Assembly (NCBI GenBank): GCA_022009975.1
Contig: CP091733.1
Span: 327,001-391,000 of the forward strand
Direction: 5' to 3'
Source of the DNA: Phocaeicola vulgatus
Lineage (GTDB): Bacteria > Bacteroidota > Bacteroidia > Bacteroidales > Tannerellaceae
Length of the DNA stretch: 64,000 nucleotides
Part shown: positions 35,767 to 44,436 of the stretch, one piece after another
Numbering within the stretch: position 1 is the stretch's first letter
Layout of the letters: every line of letters starts with the position of its first letter
Position numbers and translations under genes: made by a program
The notes under the pieces: generated by a model
What the model was told of the DNA's origin: nothing
Database searches by the model: none
Seen by the model: the letters and a program-made list of their open reading frames with translations, nothing else

Positions 35767-36960
35767 ATGGATATAAAAGAATATATCAAGCAGTGGGCGG
35801 AATCTTATAAGAGAGACCTAACTGAAAACATCATGCCATTTTGGATGGAGCATGGATGGGACAAGGTGAACGGAGGCGTTTATACCTGTCTGGACAGAGA
35901 TGGCAGTTTGATGGACTCCACCAAGTCTGTATGGTTCCAAGGCCGATTCGCTTTTATTTGCGCATACGCCTATAACAATGTAGAGAAGAACCCAGTCTGG
36001 TTGGAGGCAGCCAAGAGCACCCTCGACTTCATCGAGAAATATTGTTTCGACAAGAATGGAAGAATGTACTTCTCAGTCACGGCTGAAGGGAAACCATTGC
36101 GCATGCGCCGTTATGTCTTTTCAGAGACATTTGCGGCGATAGCCATGTCTGAATATGCTTTGGCAACAGGCGAACAGAAGTATGCTGAGCGTGCCATGCA
36201 AATCTTTGAAGATACGCAGCGTTTCTTGACAACTCCGGGCATTTTGGCTCCCAAGTTCGAGGAAACCGTGCAGCTCCAGAGCCACAGCATCATCATGATC
36301 CTTATCAACGTGGGATCTTGCATCCGTAAAGTGATCAATGACCCTAAGTTGACACAGCAGATAGATGATTCAATCGCCAAGCTGAAGAAGTATTTCATGC
36401 ATCCGGAGTTCAAATGCCTCTTGGAAACAGTGGGCATGAATGGGGAATTTGTTGACACCAACATGACCCGCACCATCAATCCCGGCCATTGCATCGAAAC
36501 CTCTTGGTTTATCTTCGAGGAGGCGAAGTTGAGAAACTGGGACAAGGATATGACCGATATGGCACTTCAAATCTTCGACTGGTCTTGGGACTGGGGCTGG
36601 GACAAGCAGTATGGTGGAATCATCAACTTCAAGGACTGCAAGAATCTTCCCCCGCAGGACTATTCACAAGACATGAAGTTCTGGTGGCCGCAATGCGAGA
36701 CCATCATCGCTTCCCTTTATGCTTATCTTGCGACGGGTGATGATGAATATATCTACAAGCACCAGCGCATCAGCGAATGGACATACGCCCATTTCCCCGA
36801 CAATGAGTTGGGAGAGTGGTATGGCTATCTGCACCGGGACGGAACAGTGGCACAGCCAGCCAAAGGAAACCTCTTCAAAGGTCCTTTCCATATTCCGAGA
36901 ATGATGGTCAAAGCCTATTCTCTATGCCAAGAGATTTTGAATAAGGAAGGATGGGCTTGA
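35767..36960 (+). CDS. nanE: N-acylglucosamine 2-epimerase (ManNAc to GlcNAc)
   Basis: 397 residues of the AGE/renin-binding-protein family, an (alpha/alpha)6 barrel: VWFQGRFAFICAYAYNNVE, RRYVFSETFAAIAMSEYA, NPGHCIETSWFIFEEA and KFWWPQCETIIASLYAYL, the last two with the conserved His residues used for proton transfer (GHCIE; another in YLHRDG). In Bacteroidota this enzyme converts unphosphorylated ManNAc into GlcNAc, which a ROK kinase then phosphorylates, unlike the ManNAc-6-P route of E. coli. Third gene of the nan operon, 24 bp behind the lyase gene. Start ATG at 35767 is in line with the family. Confidence 0.9.
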   Translation: MDIKEYIKQWAESYKRDLTENIMPFWMEHGWDKVNGGVYTCLDRDGSLMDSTKSVWFQGRFAFICAYAYNNVEKNPVWLEAAKSTLDFIEKYCFDKNGRMYFSVTAEGKPLRMRRYVFSETFAAIAMSEYALATGEQKYAERAMQIFEDTQRFLTTPGILAPKFEETVQLQSHSIIMILINVGSCIRKVINDPKLTQQIDDSIAKLKKYFMHPEFKCLLETVGMNGEFVDTNMTRTINPGHCIETSWFIFEEAKLRNWDKDMTDMALQIFDWSWDWGWDKQYGGIINFKDCKNLPPQDYSQDMKFWWPQCETIIASLYAYLATGDDEYIYKHQRISEWTYAHFPDNELGEWYGYLHRDGTVAQPAKGNLFKGPFHIPRMMVKAYSLCQEILNKEGWA

Positions 36961-36970
36961 CGATAAGTCA

Positions 36971-37018
36971 GGCGGTGCGTCATAATTGCAAACTGCCGCG
37001 TTGCAATTATGACACGCC
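36971..37018. terminator. Hairpin closing the nanT-A-E operon
   Basis: GTCATAATTGCAA and TTGCAATTATGAC pair exactly around a 9-base loop, with further pairing outside (GGCG / CGCCC). The sequence also matches one end of the interspersed intergenic repeat. Confidence 0.75.
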
Positions 37019-37095
37019 CTCCCTTTAAGGTTTGTCACGTTTTACTCTTTATTACACTTAAATCATAAATGCAATTCTATTTTACCTGATTATAT

Positions 37096-38982
37096 ATGAA
37101 ACATCTCTTAGCCTTTATTATTTCCTTATTTTGGTACGTTGCAGCGGCGGAATCCACTCATCCTTCATTGTTGCCTTTGCCCCAGAAGTATAGTTTCAAT
37201 GGCAAGCATGCCGATGGCGATATGGCTGTAAAGGAGAAATATGTCGCTCAAATCCATGGAGCTAAATTCCAAGAAGAGGCTTATCATCTATTGATAACCC
37301 CGGAAGAGATCCTGTTGGAGGCAACCACGCCCAAAGGAATCTATTGGGGACGACAGACGTTGGAGCAACTGAAATACACGGAAGAGAAGAAAACATACTT
37401 GCCACAATGTGAAATCACCGACTGGCCCGCTTTCCGCATAAGAGGTTTTATGCACGACGTGGGCAGGAGCTTTATACCTATTGAAGAACTGAAGCGGGAA
37501 ATCCGCCTGTTAAGCCGGTATAAGATTAATGTCTTTCACTGGCATTTGACCGAAAACCAAGCCTGGCGACTGGAAAGCAAACGATATCCCCAACTCAATG
37601 CCCCGGAAAACATGGAACGTGAGAAAGGGAAGTTTTATACGTTGGATGAGGCACGCAATCTTGTGGAATATTGTGGACAACACAATATGTTGCTGATTCC
37701 GGAAATAGATATGCCTGGGCATAGCGCAGCCTTTGAGCGTACATTCGGATGCGATATGCAAAGCGAGAAGGGAACTCAAATCCTCCGGGATATATTGGAT
37801 GAGGTCTGCTCTGCTTTGGATGTGCCCTATATTCATATCGGGACAGATGAGGTGCAATTCACCAATCCGGAGTTCGTGCCGCAGATGGTGGCGTATGTCC
37901 GCAGCAAAGGGAAAAAGGTCATCTCTTGGAATCCTGGATGGAACTATCAGCCGGGCGAGATTGATATGACGCAGCTTTGGAGCTACTGCGGAAAGGCGCA
38001 GAAGGGGATTCCTGCCATTGACTGCCGTTTCCACTATGTCAACCATTTTGACAATTATGCCGACTTGGTTGCGTTGTTCAATAGCCGTATCTATGACCAG
38101 CCCGAAGGCGGTGACAATCTGGCTGGTTGCATATTGGCATTCTGGAATGACCGTTATATCGACAATCTCCCTCAATTGCTGGCAGAGAACAATTTCTATC
38201 CTTATATGCTTACTTTGGCAGAGCGGGCTTGGCGTGGTGGAGGAAACTGTTATTTTGATGGTAAAGGCACATTGTTGTGGGACGATGAACCGGAGCAATT
38301 GGCAGCATTCACGGAGTTTGAGCATCGCCTGCTATGGCAAAAGAGGCATTGGCTGAAGGATGAACCATTCCCTTATGTTTGCCAGACAAAGATGCATTGG
38401 GAAATCACAGATGCTTTCCCAAACGGAGGGGACTTGGGCAAAGTTTTCCCGCCAGAAGCGCAAGAGGATTCCATCTATCATTATGAAGGCAAAATATATA
38501 AGACTCATAAGATTACAGGAAATGGCATTTATCTTCGCCATGTGTGGGGAACCTTGGTGCCAGGCTTTTATCCCAATCCACAAGAAAACCATACGGCATA
38601 CGCGACTTCATGGATTTATTCTTCAGAGGAAAGGAAGACAAGGTTGATGCTGGAGTTCCACAATTACAGCAGGTCGGAAAGCGACTTGCCCCCTCGTCAA
38701 GGTACATGGGATTATAAAGGGAGCCGGGCTTGGCTGAATGGCGTTGAGCTCTTGCCTCCTGTATGGGAAAACACCCATACGGTTCGTTCCAATGAGATTC
38801 CTTTGAGGAATGAGAATTGCGTGTCCCGTCCGCCCATTGAGATTACACTCCACAAAGGATGGAATAAACTTATGCTGAAACTCCCTGTCGGCAAGTTCTC
38901 CGCTCCGGAGACAAGATTGGTGAAATGGATGTTTACAGCTGCTATCATAGATGAACAAGACTCAACAGATAAGTTATGGTGA
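37096..38982 (+). CDS. Beta-N-acetylhexosaminidase, GH20
   Basis: 628 residues. Signal peptide MKHLLAFIISLFWYVAAAES; N-terminal GH20b domain (ATTPKGIYWGRQTLEQL); catalytic barrel from RIRGFMHDVGRSFIP through FHWHLTENQAWRLE and EIDMPGHSAAF to IHIGTDEVQF, where Asp 251-Glu 252 is the conserved catalytic pair; then FWNDRYIDN and a C-terminal accessory domain of ~200 residues. It removes terminal GlcNAc/GalNAc from host glycans in the periplasm or at the cell surface. It follows the terminator of the nan operon and overlaps the next gene by 7 bp. Tannerella and Bacteroides nan clusters carry a similar gene (hexA). Confidence 0.9.
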   Translation: MKHLLAFIISLFWYVAAAESTHPSLLPLPQKYSFNGKHADGDMAVKEKYVAQIHGAKFQEEAYHLLITPEEILLEATTPKGIYWGRQTLEQLKYTEEKKTYLPQCEITDWPAFRIRGFMHDVGRSFIPIEELKREIRLLSRYKINVFHWHLTENQAWRLESKRYPQLNAPENMEREKGKFYTLDEARNLVEYCGQHNMLLIPEIDMPGHSAAFERTFGCDMQSEKGTQILRDILDEVCSALDVPYIHIGTDEVQFTNPEFVPQMVAYVRSKGKKVISWNPGWNYQPGEIDMTQLWSYCGKAQKGIPAIDCRFHYVNHFDNYADLVALFNSRIYDQPEGGDNLAGCILAFWNDRYIDNLPQLLAENNFYPYMLTLAERAWRGGGNCYFDGKGTLLWDDEPEQLAAFTEFEHRLLWQKRHWLKDEPFPYVCQTKMHWEITDAFPNGGDLGKVFPPEAQEDSIYHYEGKIYKTHKITGNGIYLRHVWGTLVPGFYPNPQENHTAYATSWIYSSEERKTRLMLEFHNYSRSESDLPPRQGTWDYKGSRAWLNGVELLPPVWENTHTVRSNEIPLRNENCVSRPPIEITLHKGWNKLMLKLPVGKFSAPETRLVKWMFTAAIIDEQDSTDKLW

Positions 38983-41087
38983 ATGTTAATTTGATAATTA
39001 GAAGGGCGTTGGCAGTTGTCCTATTGTCAATGCTATCCTTGGGCTTCCTTTCTATCTCGGCAGCCCCGAAGAAACAAGTGCAGAAAATAAAGGTCGCTTG
39101 CGTAGGAAACAGCATTACTTATGGTACAGGGATCGAAGATAGGGAACATTTCTCTTATCCCGTGCAACTCCAGAAGATGCTGGGGGAGAAGTACCAAGTC
39201 GGGAATTTCGGAAAGCCGGGAGCCACGTTGCTGAATCATGGCCATCGCCCATATATGCAGCAAGAAGAATTCAAGGAGGCAATGGCTTTCAAGGGAGACA
39301 TTGCTGTGATTCATTTAGGCATCAACGATACCGATCCCCGAAATTGGCCGAATTACCGTGACGAATTCGTAAAGGACTATCTTTCCTTGATGGATTCCCT
39401 GCGCTCCGCCAATCCCAAAGTCCGCTTCATTCTGGCTCGCATGACACCTATTGCAGACCGTCATCCCCGTTTCATTTCAGGTACGAAACTTTGGCATGGA
39501 GAGATACAAGAAGCCATCCAAACCGTGGCAAGAGTGAGCGGTGCGGAATTGATAGATTTCCATGCTCCCCTTTATCCTTATCCTTACTTGTTGCCAGATG
39601 CCATTCATCCCAATCCGGAAGGGGCAGGAATCCTTGCCAAAACGGTATATGGTGGTATCACAGGTGATTATGGAGGTCTGAAGCTGTCGGAACTCTATGC
39701 GGACAATATGGTCTTGCAACGGGATATGCCCCTTGATATCCACGGCACAGCCAATGCCGGCGAACAGGTAATGGTTAGCATTGCGGGACAAAAGGTGACA
39801 GCGGTTGCTAATAACCGTGGCGAATGGAGTGTGACGTTGCAGCCATTGAGAGTGGGTACCGATTACACATTAATCATTCAAGCCGGCAATCAAAAGAGAG
39901 AATTCCACCGTGTAGCTGCCGGTGAGGTCTGGTTGTGCTCCGGCCAATCCAATATGGCGTTTATGCTGAACGAAGCATCTACCGCCAAGGAAGACATTCC
40001 TTTGGCAAATGACCCCGGTTTCCGTCTTTTCGACATGAAAGGGAGATGGAAGACTTATGATGGGGCATGGCCTGCTTCTTGTCTGGATTCTCTGAATCAT
40101 TTGCAATATTTCGGGAATACCACATGGGAAGATGTCTCTCCGGAAAGTGCAGCCAAGTTTTCTGCCATTGCCTATTATTATGGTAAAATGTTGCGGGATA
40201 GTCTGCAAGTGCCGGTGGGATTGATATGCAATGCCGTCGGTGGTTCTCCTACGGAGTCTTGGATAGATAGGAATACATTGGAAACAGAGTTCCCTGCTAT
40301 CCTGAATGATTGGTTGCACAATGACTTTATCCAAGATTGGGTAAAAGGCAGGGCTGCCAAGAATCTTGGTTTCGACTCCACAAAACTAAGCCGCCATCCT
40401 TATGAGCCCTGCTATCTTTATGAAAGTGGAGTTTTGCCTCTTCAGCAATATCCTATCAAGGGTGTCATCTGGTATCAAGGTGAATCGAATACGCATAACA
40501 TGGAAGCCCACGAAAGATTGTTCCAACTGCTTGTGGATAGTTGGAGGAGTAATTGGAAGAATCCGCAGCTGCCTTTTTACTTTGTGCAGTTGTCCAGCCT
40601 GGATCGTTCTTCTTGGACTTGGTTTAGGGATAGCCAGCTCCGTCTGATGAAATCTATTCCCCATACAGGAATGGCAGTCTCCTCGGATCATGGTGATTCC
40701 CTTAATGTCCATCCGACGCATAAACAACCCATTGGGGAACGTTTGGCTCGTTGGGCATTAAGCGACTCTTATGGCTATTCTATCACTCCTTCCGGACCTC
40801 TCTTTGAAAGTGTAGTTAGGGAAGGAGAAGCCTTGGTCGTTTCATTTGCCTTTGGCGAAGGACTCCGTACTTCAGATGGCAACTCTCCATCCTGCTTTGA
40901 AATAGCGGAAGAAGAGGGACTGTACTATCCTGCCAATGTGACGATTGTGGGAGATAAGGTGCGGCTCACTTCTCCTGATTTGAAAGCACCAAGGTATGTG
41001 AGATATGCTTGGCAACCTTTCACTCGTGCCAATTTGGTCAACAAGGATGGTTTGCCGGCATCGACGTTCCGGGGAGAAGTCAAATAA
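38976..41087 (+). CDS. nanS: Two-domain sialate O-acetylesterase (SGNH)
   Basis: 703 residues. Signal peptide, then a first SGNH/GDSL hydrolase domain (about 40-215: VACVGNSITYGTG, HLGINDTDP, PDAIHPNPEG with the catalytic DxxH). A short beta linker (LYADNMVLQRDMPLDIHGTA) leads to a second domain of sialate O-acetylesterase type (VWLCSGQSNMAF, IWYQGESNTHN, SSDHGDSLNVHP). The arrangement is that of the dual-domain esterases (EstA/NanS) of Bacteroidota that remove O-acetyl groups from sialic acids so that lyase and sialidase can act. ATG at 38976 overlaps the GH20 stop, so the genes are coupled. Exported to the periplasm. Confidence 0.9.
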   Translation: MVNVNLIIRRALAVVLLSMLSLGFLSISAAPKKQVQKIKVACVGNSITYGTGIEDREHFSYPVQLQKMLGEKYQVGNFGKPGATLLNHGHRPYMQQEEFKEAMAFKGDIAVIHLGINDTDPRNWPNYRDEFVKDYLSLMDSLRSANPKVRFILARMTPIADRHPRFISGTKLWHGEIQEAIQTVARVSGAELIDFHAPLYPYPYLLPDAIHPNPEGAGILAKTVYGGITGDYGGLKLSELYADNMVLQRDMPLDIHGTANAGEQVMVSIAGQKVTAVANNRGEWSVTLQPLRVGTDYTLIIQAGNQKREFHRVAAGEVWLCSGQSNMAFMLNEASTAKEDIPLANDPGFRLFDMKGRWKTYDGAWPASCLDSLNHLQYFGNTTWEDVSPESAAKFSAIAYYYGKMLRDSLQVPVGLICNAVGGSPTESWIDRNTLETEFPAILNDWLHNDFIQDWVKGRAAKNLGFDSTKLSRHPYEPCYLYESGVLPLQQYPIKGVIWYQGESNTHNMEAHERLFQLLVDSWRSNWKNPQLPFYFVQLSSLDRSSWTWFRDSQLRLMKSIPHTGMAVSSDHGDSLNVHPTHKQPIGERLARWALSDSYGYSITPSGPLFESVVREGEALVVSFAFGEGLRTSDGNSPSCFEIAEEEGLYYPANVTIVGDKVRLTSPDLKAPRYVRYAWQPFTRANLVNKDGLPASTFRGEVK

Positions 41088-41121
41088 CCGATAAAGCAAC
41101 CATTCGTAATTTCTTCCCGAT

Positions 41122-42249
41122 ATGAAATATATTAGTTCGATTTTCGTCTTATCTATTATTATAATCATAAATAGTTGTACAATGAATGCAAATATAAAAG
41201 ATCAAGCAACAAATATAAGTTCCATGTCTGGCTTTCCTTCCGGGGAGGCTGGATATGAACTTGGTGTTTCAGCATGTTATGCCGGCTTTATCGGCGATTA
41301 CCTGATTGTGGCTGGAGGATGCAATTTCCCCGAGCCGGGAAAGAAAAAGTACTATTCAGGTATTTATGCTGCGAAAGTAACAGGCAAGGAAGAGGCTTTG
41401 ACTTGGGAGATGATAGGCAATCTGCCTGAACCCGCCGCTTACGGAGGTGTCGTTTCCACAGGAGATAGTCTTGTTTTGGTAGGTGGTTGCAACACGGAGC
41501 ATAGTCTGAAAACGGTTTTGAGCATCCATTTGGATCAAGAGAAAGGCATACCGATATTGAATGTTTTGCCGGAGCTGCCGTGCACAGTAGATAACATGGG
41601 AGTATGTTTGTTGGAGACTCGTCTTTTCGTGGTGGGTGGCAATCAGGATGGATGCGCATCTGCCTCTTTGCTTAGCTTGGAACTTGGGAAAGAGAAAGAG
41701 TGGACGGTGGAAAATAATTTGCCGGAGAATCCAAGAGTGCAGCCCGTATGTGCAGCCTATCAAGGAGAACTCTTTATTTGGGGTGGATTCTATGAGAATG
41801 GCAAATCCAGTGTAGTGCCTACGACCGGATTACGCTATGACCTCACAACTAAAAGTTGGACTACGCTTCCTGCGCCACGGAACTTGCAGGGCACGGAACT
41901 TACATTGACTGGAGCCACAGCCATGTTGGTGGTTTCATCAGAAGGTGAAGCCCGGATTGTTTGTGCGGGTGGAGTGAACCGAGAAATCTTTTGGGATGCC
42001 ATCAGCGGCACATATTCAATGGTTGCCAAGGCAGATTATCTGAAAAAGGATATCTCATGGTATAAGTTCAATGATTGCTTCTTGACTTTTAACTTGAAAA
42101 CCGGGCAATGGGATATACCTTTCCAGGAGAACTCCCTTTTGGCAAGAGCCGGTGCACAAGTAGCTCTGAAGGGAGAAACTTTATATTATGTAGGAGGAGA
42201 ATTGAAGCCCGGACTTCGTTCACCGGGAATCGTCAAGGTGACTCCATAA
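41122..42249 (+). CDS. nanM: Cyclically permuted mutarotase (NanM-like Kelch protein)
   Basis: 375 residues: a lipoprotein-type leader (SIIIIINSCTMN), then six Kelch-like blades with GG pairs (LIVAGGCNFP, LVLVGGCNTE, LFVVGGNQDG, LFIWGGFYEN, IVCAGGVNR, LYYVGGELKP). This is the cyclically permuted mutarotase family; E. coli NanM of the same superfamily interconverts alpha- and beta-sialic acid. Position after the esterase gene (34 bp) supports a role in preparing sialate for uptake. Function is assigned from family and neighbourhood. Confidence 0.85.
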   Translation: MKYISSIFVLSIIIIINSCTMNANIKDQATNISSMSGFPSGEAGYELGVSACYAGFIGDYLIVAGGCNFPEPGKKKYYSGIYAAKVTGKEEALTWEMIGNLPEPAAYGGVVSTGDSLVLVGGCNTEHSLKTVLSIHLDQEKGIPILNVLPELPCTVDNMGVCLLETRLFVVGGNQDGCASASLLSLELGKEKEWTVENNLPENPRVQPVCAAYQGELFIWGGFYENGKSSVVPTTGLRYDLTTKSWTTLPAPRNLQGTELTLTGATAMLVVSSEGEARIVCAGGVNREIFWDAISGTYSMVAKADYLKKDISWYKFNDCFLTFNLKTGQWDIPFQENSLLARAGAQVALKGETLYYVGGELKPGLRSPGIVKVTP

Positions 42250-42302
42250 CTCTTTTATATCTTTAATTCCATCAATGGTTTTACTAATACAATAATAAAA
42301 AG

Positions 42303-43022
42303 ATGATGTGCGGCAAATTAACGGCTTATATAATAGCTTTTCTGTTTATGGCAAGTGCCCAAATCGCAGGAAATCCACCGTCCGATATCGGTAAAAACGC
42401 AGATGCAAAGGGATATAAGGAGCCTCTTGAGCTTGCGGCAAAATTCATGTCTGGCGATTGTGAAGAAGTCCCGGAAGGATTGTATGGCATCCAAGAAATG
42501 AGAATCAACCCGGAGGACGGGGAAGTAATGTCTTGGGAACAAGTGCGCAAGATGGTGGGCTATGCGTTCTACGACTTTGACGGTGACGGTGTAAACGAGT
42601 TGGTTATTGGTTCAAACATTATCCCTTATATAGGAAGTCCCCATAAGACAATGATTCTGGCTCTCTACAGAATGAGTGACGGAAAACCGAAGCTCCTCCT
42701 CTCTGGCACAAGGCAAAATTCATGGTTCTATCAGGACAATGGATATTTCTATATGACCGGAGAGGAGAGTGCCGCTTGTGTGGTGAGTGGCGTTTTCTCA
42801 TATAGGAACAACCAGTTATGCTGCGAGCATTATTGGTTCAGCGGTCTCAATTCTGAAGGAGACCTTGAGTATTATCATAGCTATGAGGAAACTACCGATC
42901 CGGAAAAGGGAACAAAATTGAGCTATACGATGGATACATATAACATGAATGATGAGAACAATCTTGGCCAAACGCAATGTTTGGATTTAACGCCATTCTC
43001 ATCTATAATGGTCTACCAATAG
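42303..43022 (+). CDS. Secreted protein with a calcium-loop-like motif
   Basis: 239 residues. Signal peptide MMCGKLTAYIIAFLFMASAQ; VGYAFYDFDGDGVNELVIGS resembles an FG-GAP/EF-hand-like DxDxDG loop; then TMILALYRMSDGKPKLLLSG and YFYMTGEESAACVVSGVFSY. Proteins of this type are frequent in Firmicutes and Bacteroidota and have no assigned role. It is the last gene of the plus-strand run, 53 bp behind the mutarotase gene, and may belong to the operon. Confidence 0.6.
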   Translation: MMCGKLTAYIIAFLFMASAQIAGNPPSDIGKNADAKGYKEPLELAAKFMSGDCEEVPEGLYGIQEMRINPEDGEVMSWEQVRKMVGYAFYDFDGDGVNELVIGSNIIPYIGSPHKTMILALYRMSDGKPKLLLSGTRQNSWFYQDNGYFYMTGEESAACVVSGVFSYRNNQLCCEHYWFSGLNSEGDLEYYHSYEETTDPEKGTKLSYTMDTYNMNDENNLGQTQCLDLTPFSSIMVYQ

Positions 43023-43036
43023 AGGAAATTAACGGT

Positions 43037-43077
43037 GTTTAAACAGCGTTATAACACCGTTATAACACTGTTTAAAC
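43037..43077. terminator. Hairpin between convergent genes
   Basis: GTTTAAACAG (43037-43046) pairs with CTGTTTAAAC (43068-43077); the loop holds two direct GTTATAAC copies. It is placed between the plus-strand gene ending at 43022 and the minus-strand EamA gene ending at 43148, and resembles the tract at 899-948. Confidence 0.6.
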
Positions 43078-43147
43078 GGCGAGATGCGGACTCGGAATAG
43101 ATGGTTTTCCCGCAAACGAAAGAAGGGATTTTGTCATTGGGCGGTAA

Positions 43148-44122
43148 TCATTCTGGTCGCTTATCATGTGGATGATTGCCACTCTCTTCCTTGAGAGCTT
43201 CTTCATACGCTTCCACCTCTTTCCGGCTGCGGCTGGCAGAAACCAAGTAAACACCTCCGAAAATGAATAGGATGGCGATGCCTTTGGTCAAGTTGAAAGA
43301 GTCGAGACCCCAATAAACAGCTACAATACACGAAATGATGGGTTGCACGTAGTTGTACATCCCGGCAACCGTGGGACGAAGGTTTCTGTCCGATTACCAC
43401 TAAAATATAACTGAAGAACGTGGCTCCAATCACGATAAAGGCAATGCCGGCTATTTCCATGCAGTCAAGCCCGACCCAGTCTGTCTGCATCATTTCTCGT
43501 GCCGTGAAAGGAAGGGAGCAGATGAAGGCATACGTGAACATCCATTTCATGATGGTGAACAGCGAGTATTTGCTGACGAAATCTTTATAAAGTACAATGT
43601 AGGAAGCATAGCAGAATTGGGCGGATAAGACTAACAAATCTCCCCATATTGCCGTATTATTGGAGGATCCAAAAGCAGCAGGGCTTGGGCTGTTTCCTAA
43701 GATAAGCAGTAATGCTCCGCATGCTCCTGCCGCTATACCTAATACTTTCTTCCCGTTATAGGCTCTTTCAAGAAGAGGGCAGCCAATAGCATGGCCCATA
43801 ATGGCATACTGGTGGAGATGATGGAGGCATCGCTTGGGGAGCTGAGGCTTACTCCAAACAGAAAACATCCTTGGTTCAGGATGATTGCCAACAATGAGGC
43901 TCCGAACAGCCTTGCCATATCCCTGTGGTTGACGTGCTCCGGCTTTTGGAAAAAGGAAGCTATCCAAAATAGGATCATGGCTCCACCGATGCGCAAATCG
44001 GTTATAACAATGGGCGTAATGGCGCCCCCTAACATAAGAGACTTTGAAACAGGCGACATTAATCCCCACATGGCATTCGCTCCAAACATAGAGGCGTGAC
44101 CTTGCCAACTAAACTTTCCCAT
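43148..44122 (-). CDS. EamA/DMT-family transporter (two frameshifts)
   Basis: The start is set at 44122 (MGKFSWQGHASMFGANAMWG). Two EamA repeats: the first from GANAMWGLMSPVSKSLMLGG to MPLWAMLLAALFLKEPITG, the second from KVLGIAAGACGALLLILGNS through MYNYVQPIISCIVAVYWGLD to GVYLVSASRS. Ten helices in all. The frame breaks near 43755 and near 43385, the latter in an A run before the second-repeat motif. Without the breaks it would be ~320 residues, the normal length. Probable inner-membrane metabolite exporter; substrate unknown. Confidence 0.75.
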
Positions 44123-44179
44123 TCTTGTATTATCAGTTAGAATTACCGGGTGCAAAAGTAGGAACTTTTTTGCATATTA

Positions 44180-44283
44180 AAAACATACCGTTGTTTTGAA
44201 AAAAACATTGGACGTTTTTGAAAAAACATTGGACGTTTTCAAAAATTCCTCGTGATGTTTTTGAAAAAACAACGGTATGTTTT
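44180..44283. repeat. 104-bp MITE-like inverted-repeat element, copy B
   Basis: The same element as 32691-32794: ends AAAACATACCGTTGTTTT (44180-44197) and AAAACAACGGTATGTTTT (44266-44283). It lies 58 bp before the start of the EamA gene, where its palindrome would be in or next to the promoter region. Confidence 0.75.
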
Positions 44284-44317
44284 TTTCGATATATTTTCAG
44301 GGAAAATTGTTGACTTA

Positions 44318-44418
44318 TCATTGCTTTCAAACTCCTGTCAGTCTCATCTTTCGCATCTACTAATTCTGACAAAACATAAAGGGACTGCATCAAAAAATCG
44401 TTTTGACACAGCCCCTTT
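44318..44418 (+). terminator. Terminator hairpin within a partial intergenic repeat (copy 2)
   Basis: GGGACTGCATCAAAA (44381-44395) pairs with TTTTGACACAGCCCC (44401-44415). The upstream part (GTCTCATCTTTCGC, TAATTCTGAC) matches the interspersed repeat at 30764 and 59017. It lies just past the 3' end of the minus-strand carboxyltransferase gene. Confidence 0.7.
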
Positions 44419-44436
44419 TACGTTGGGTTTATTCTA

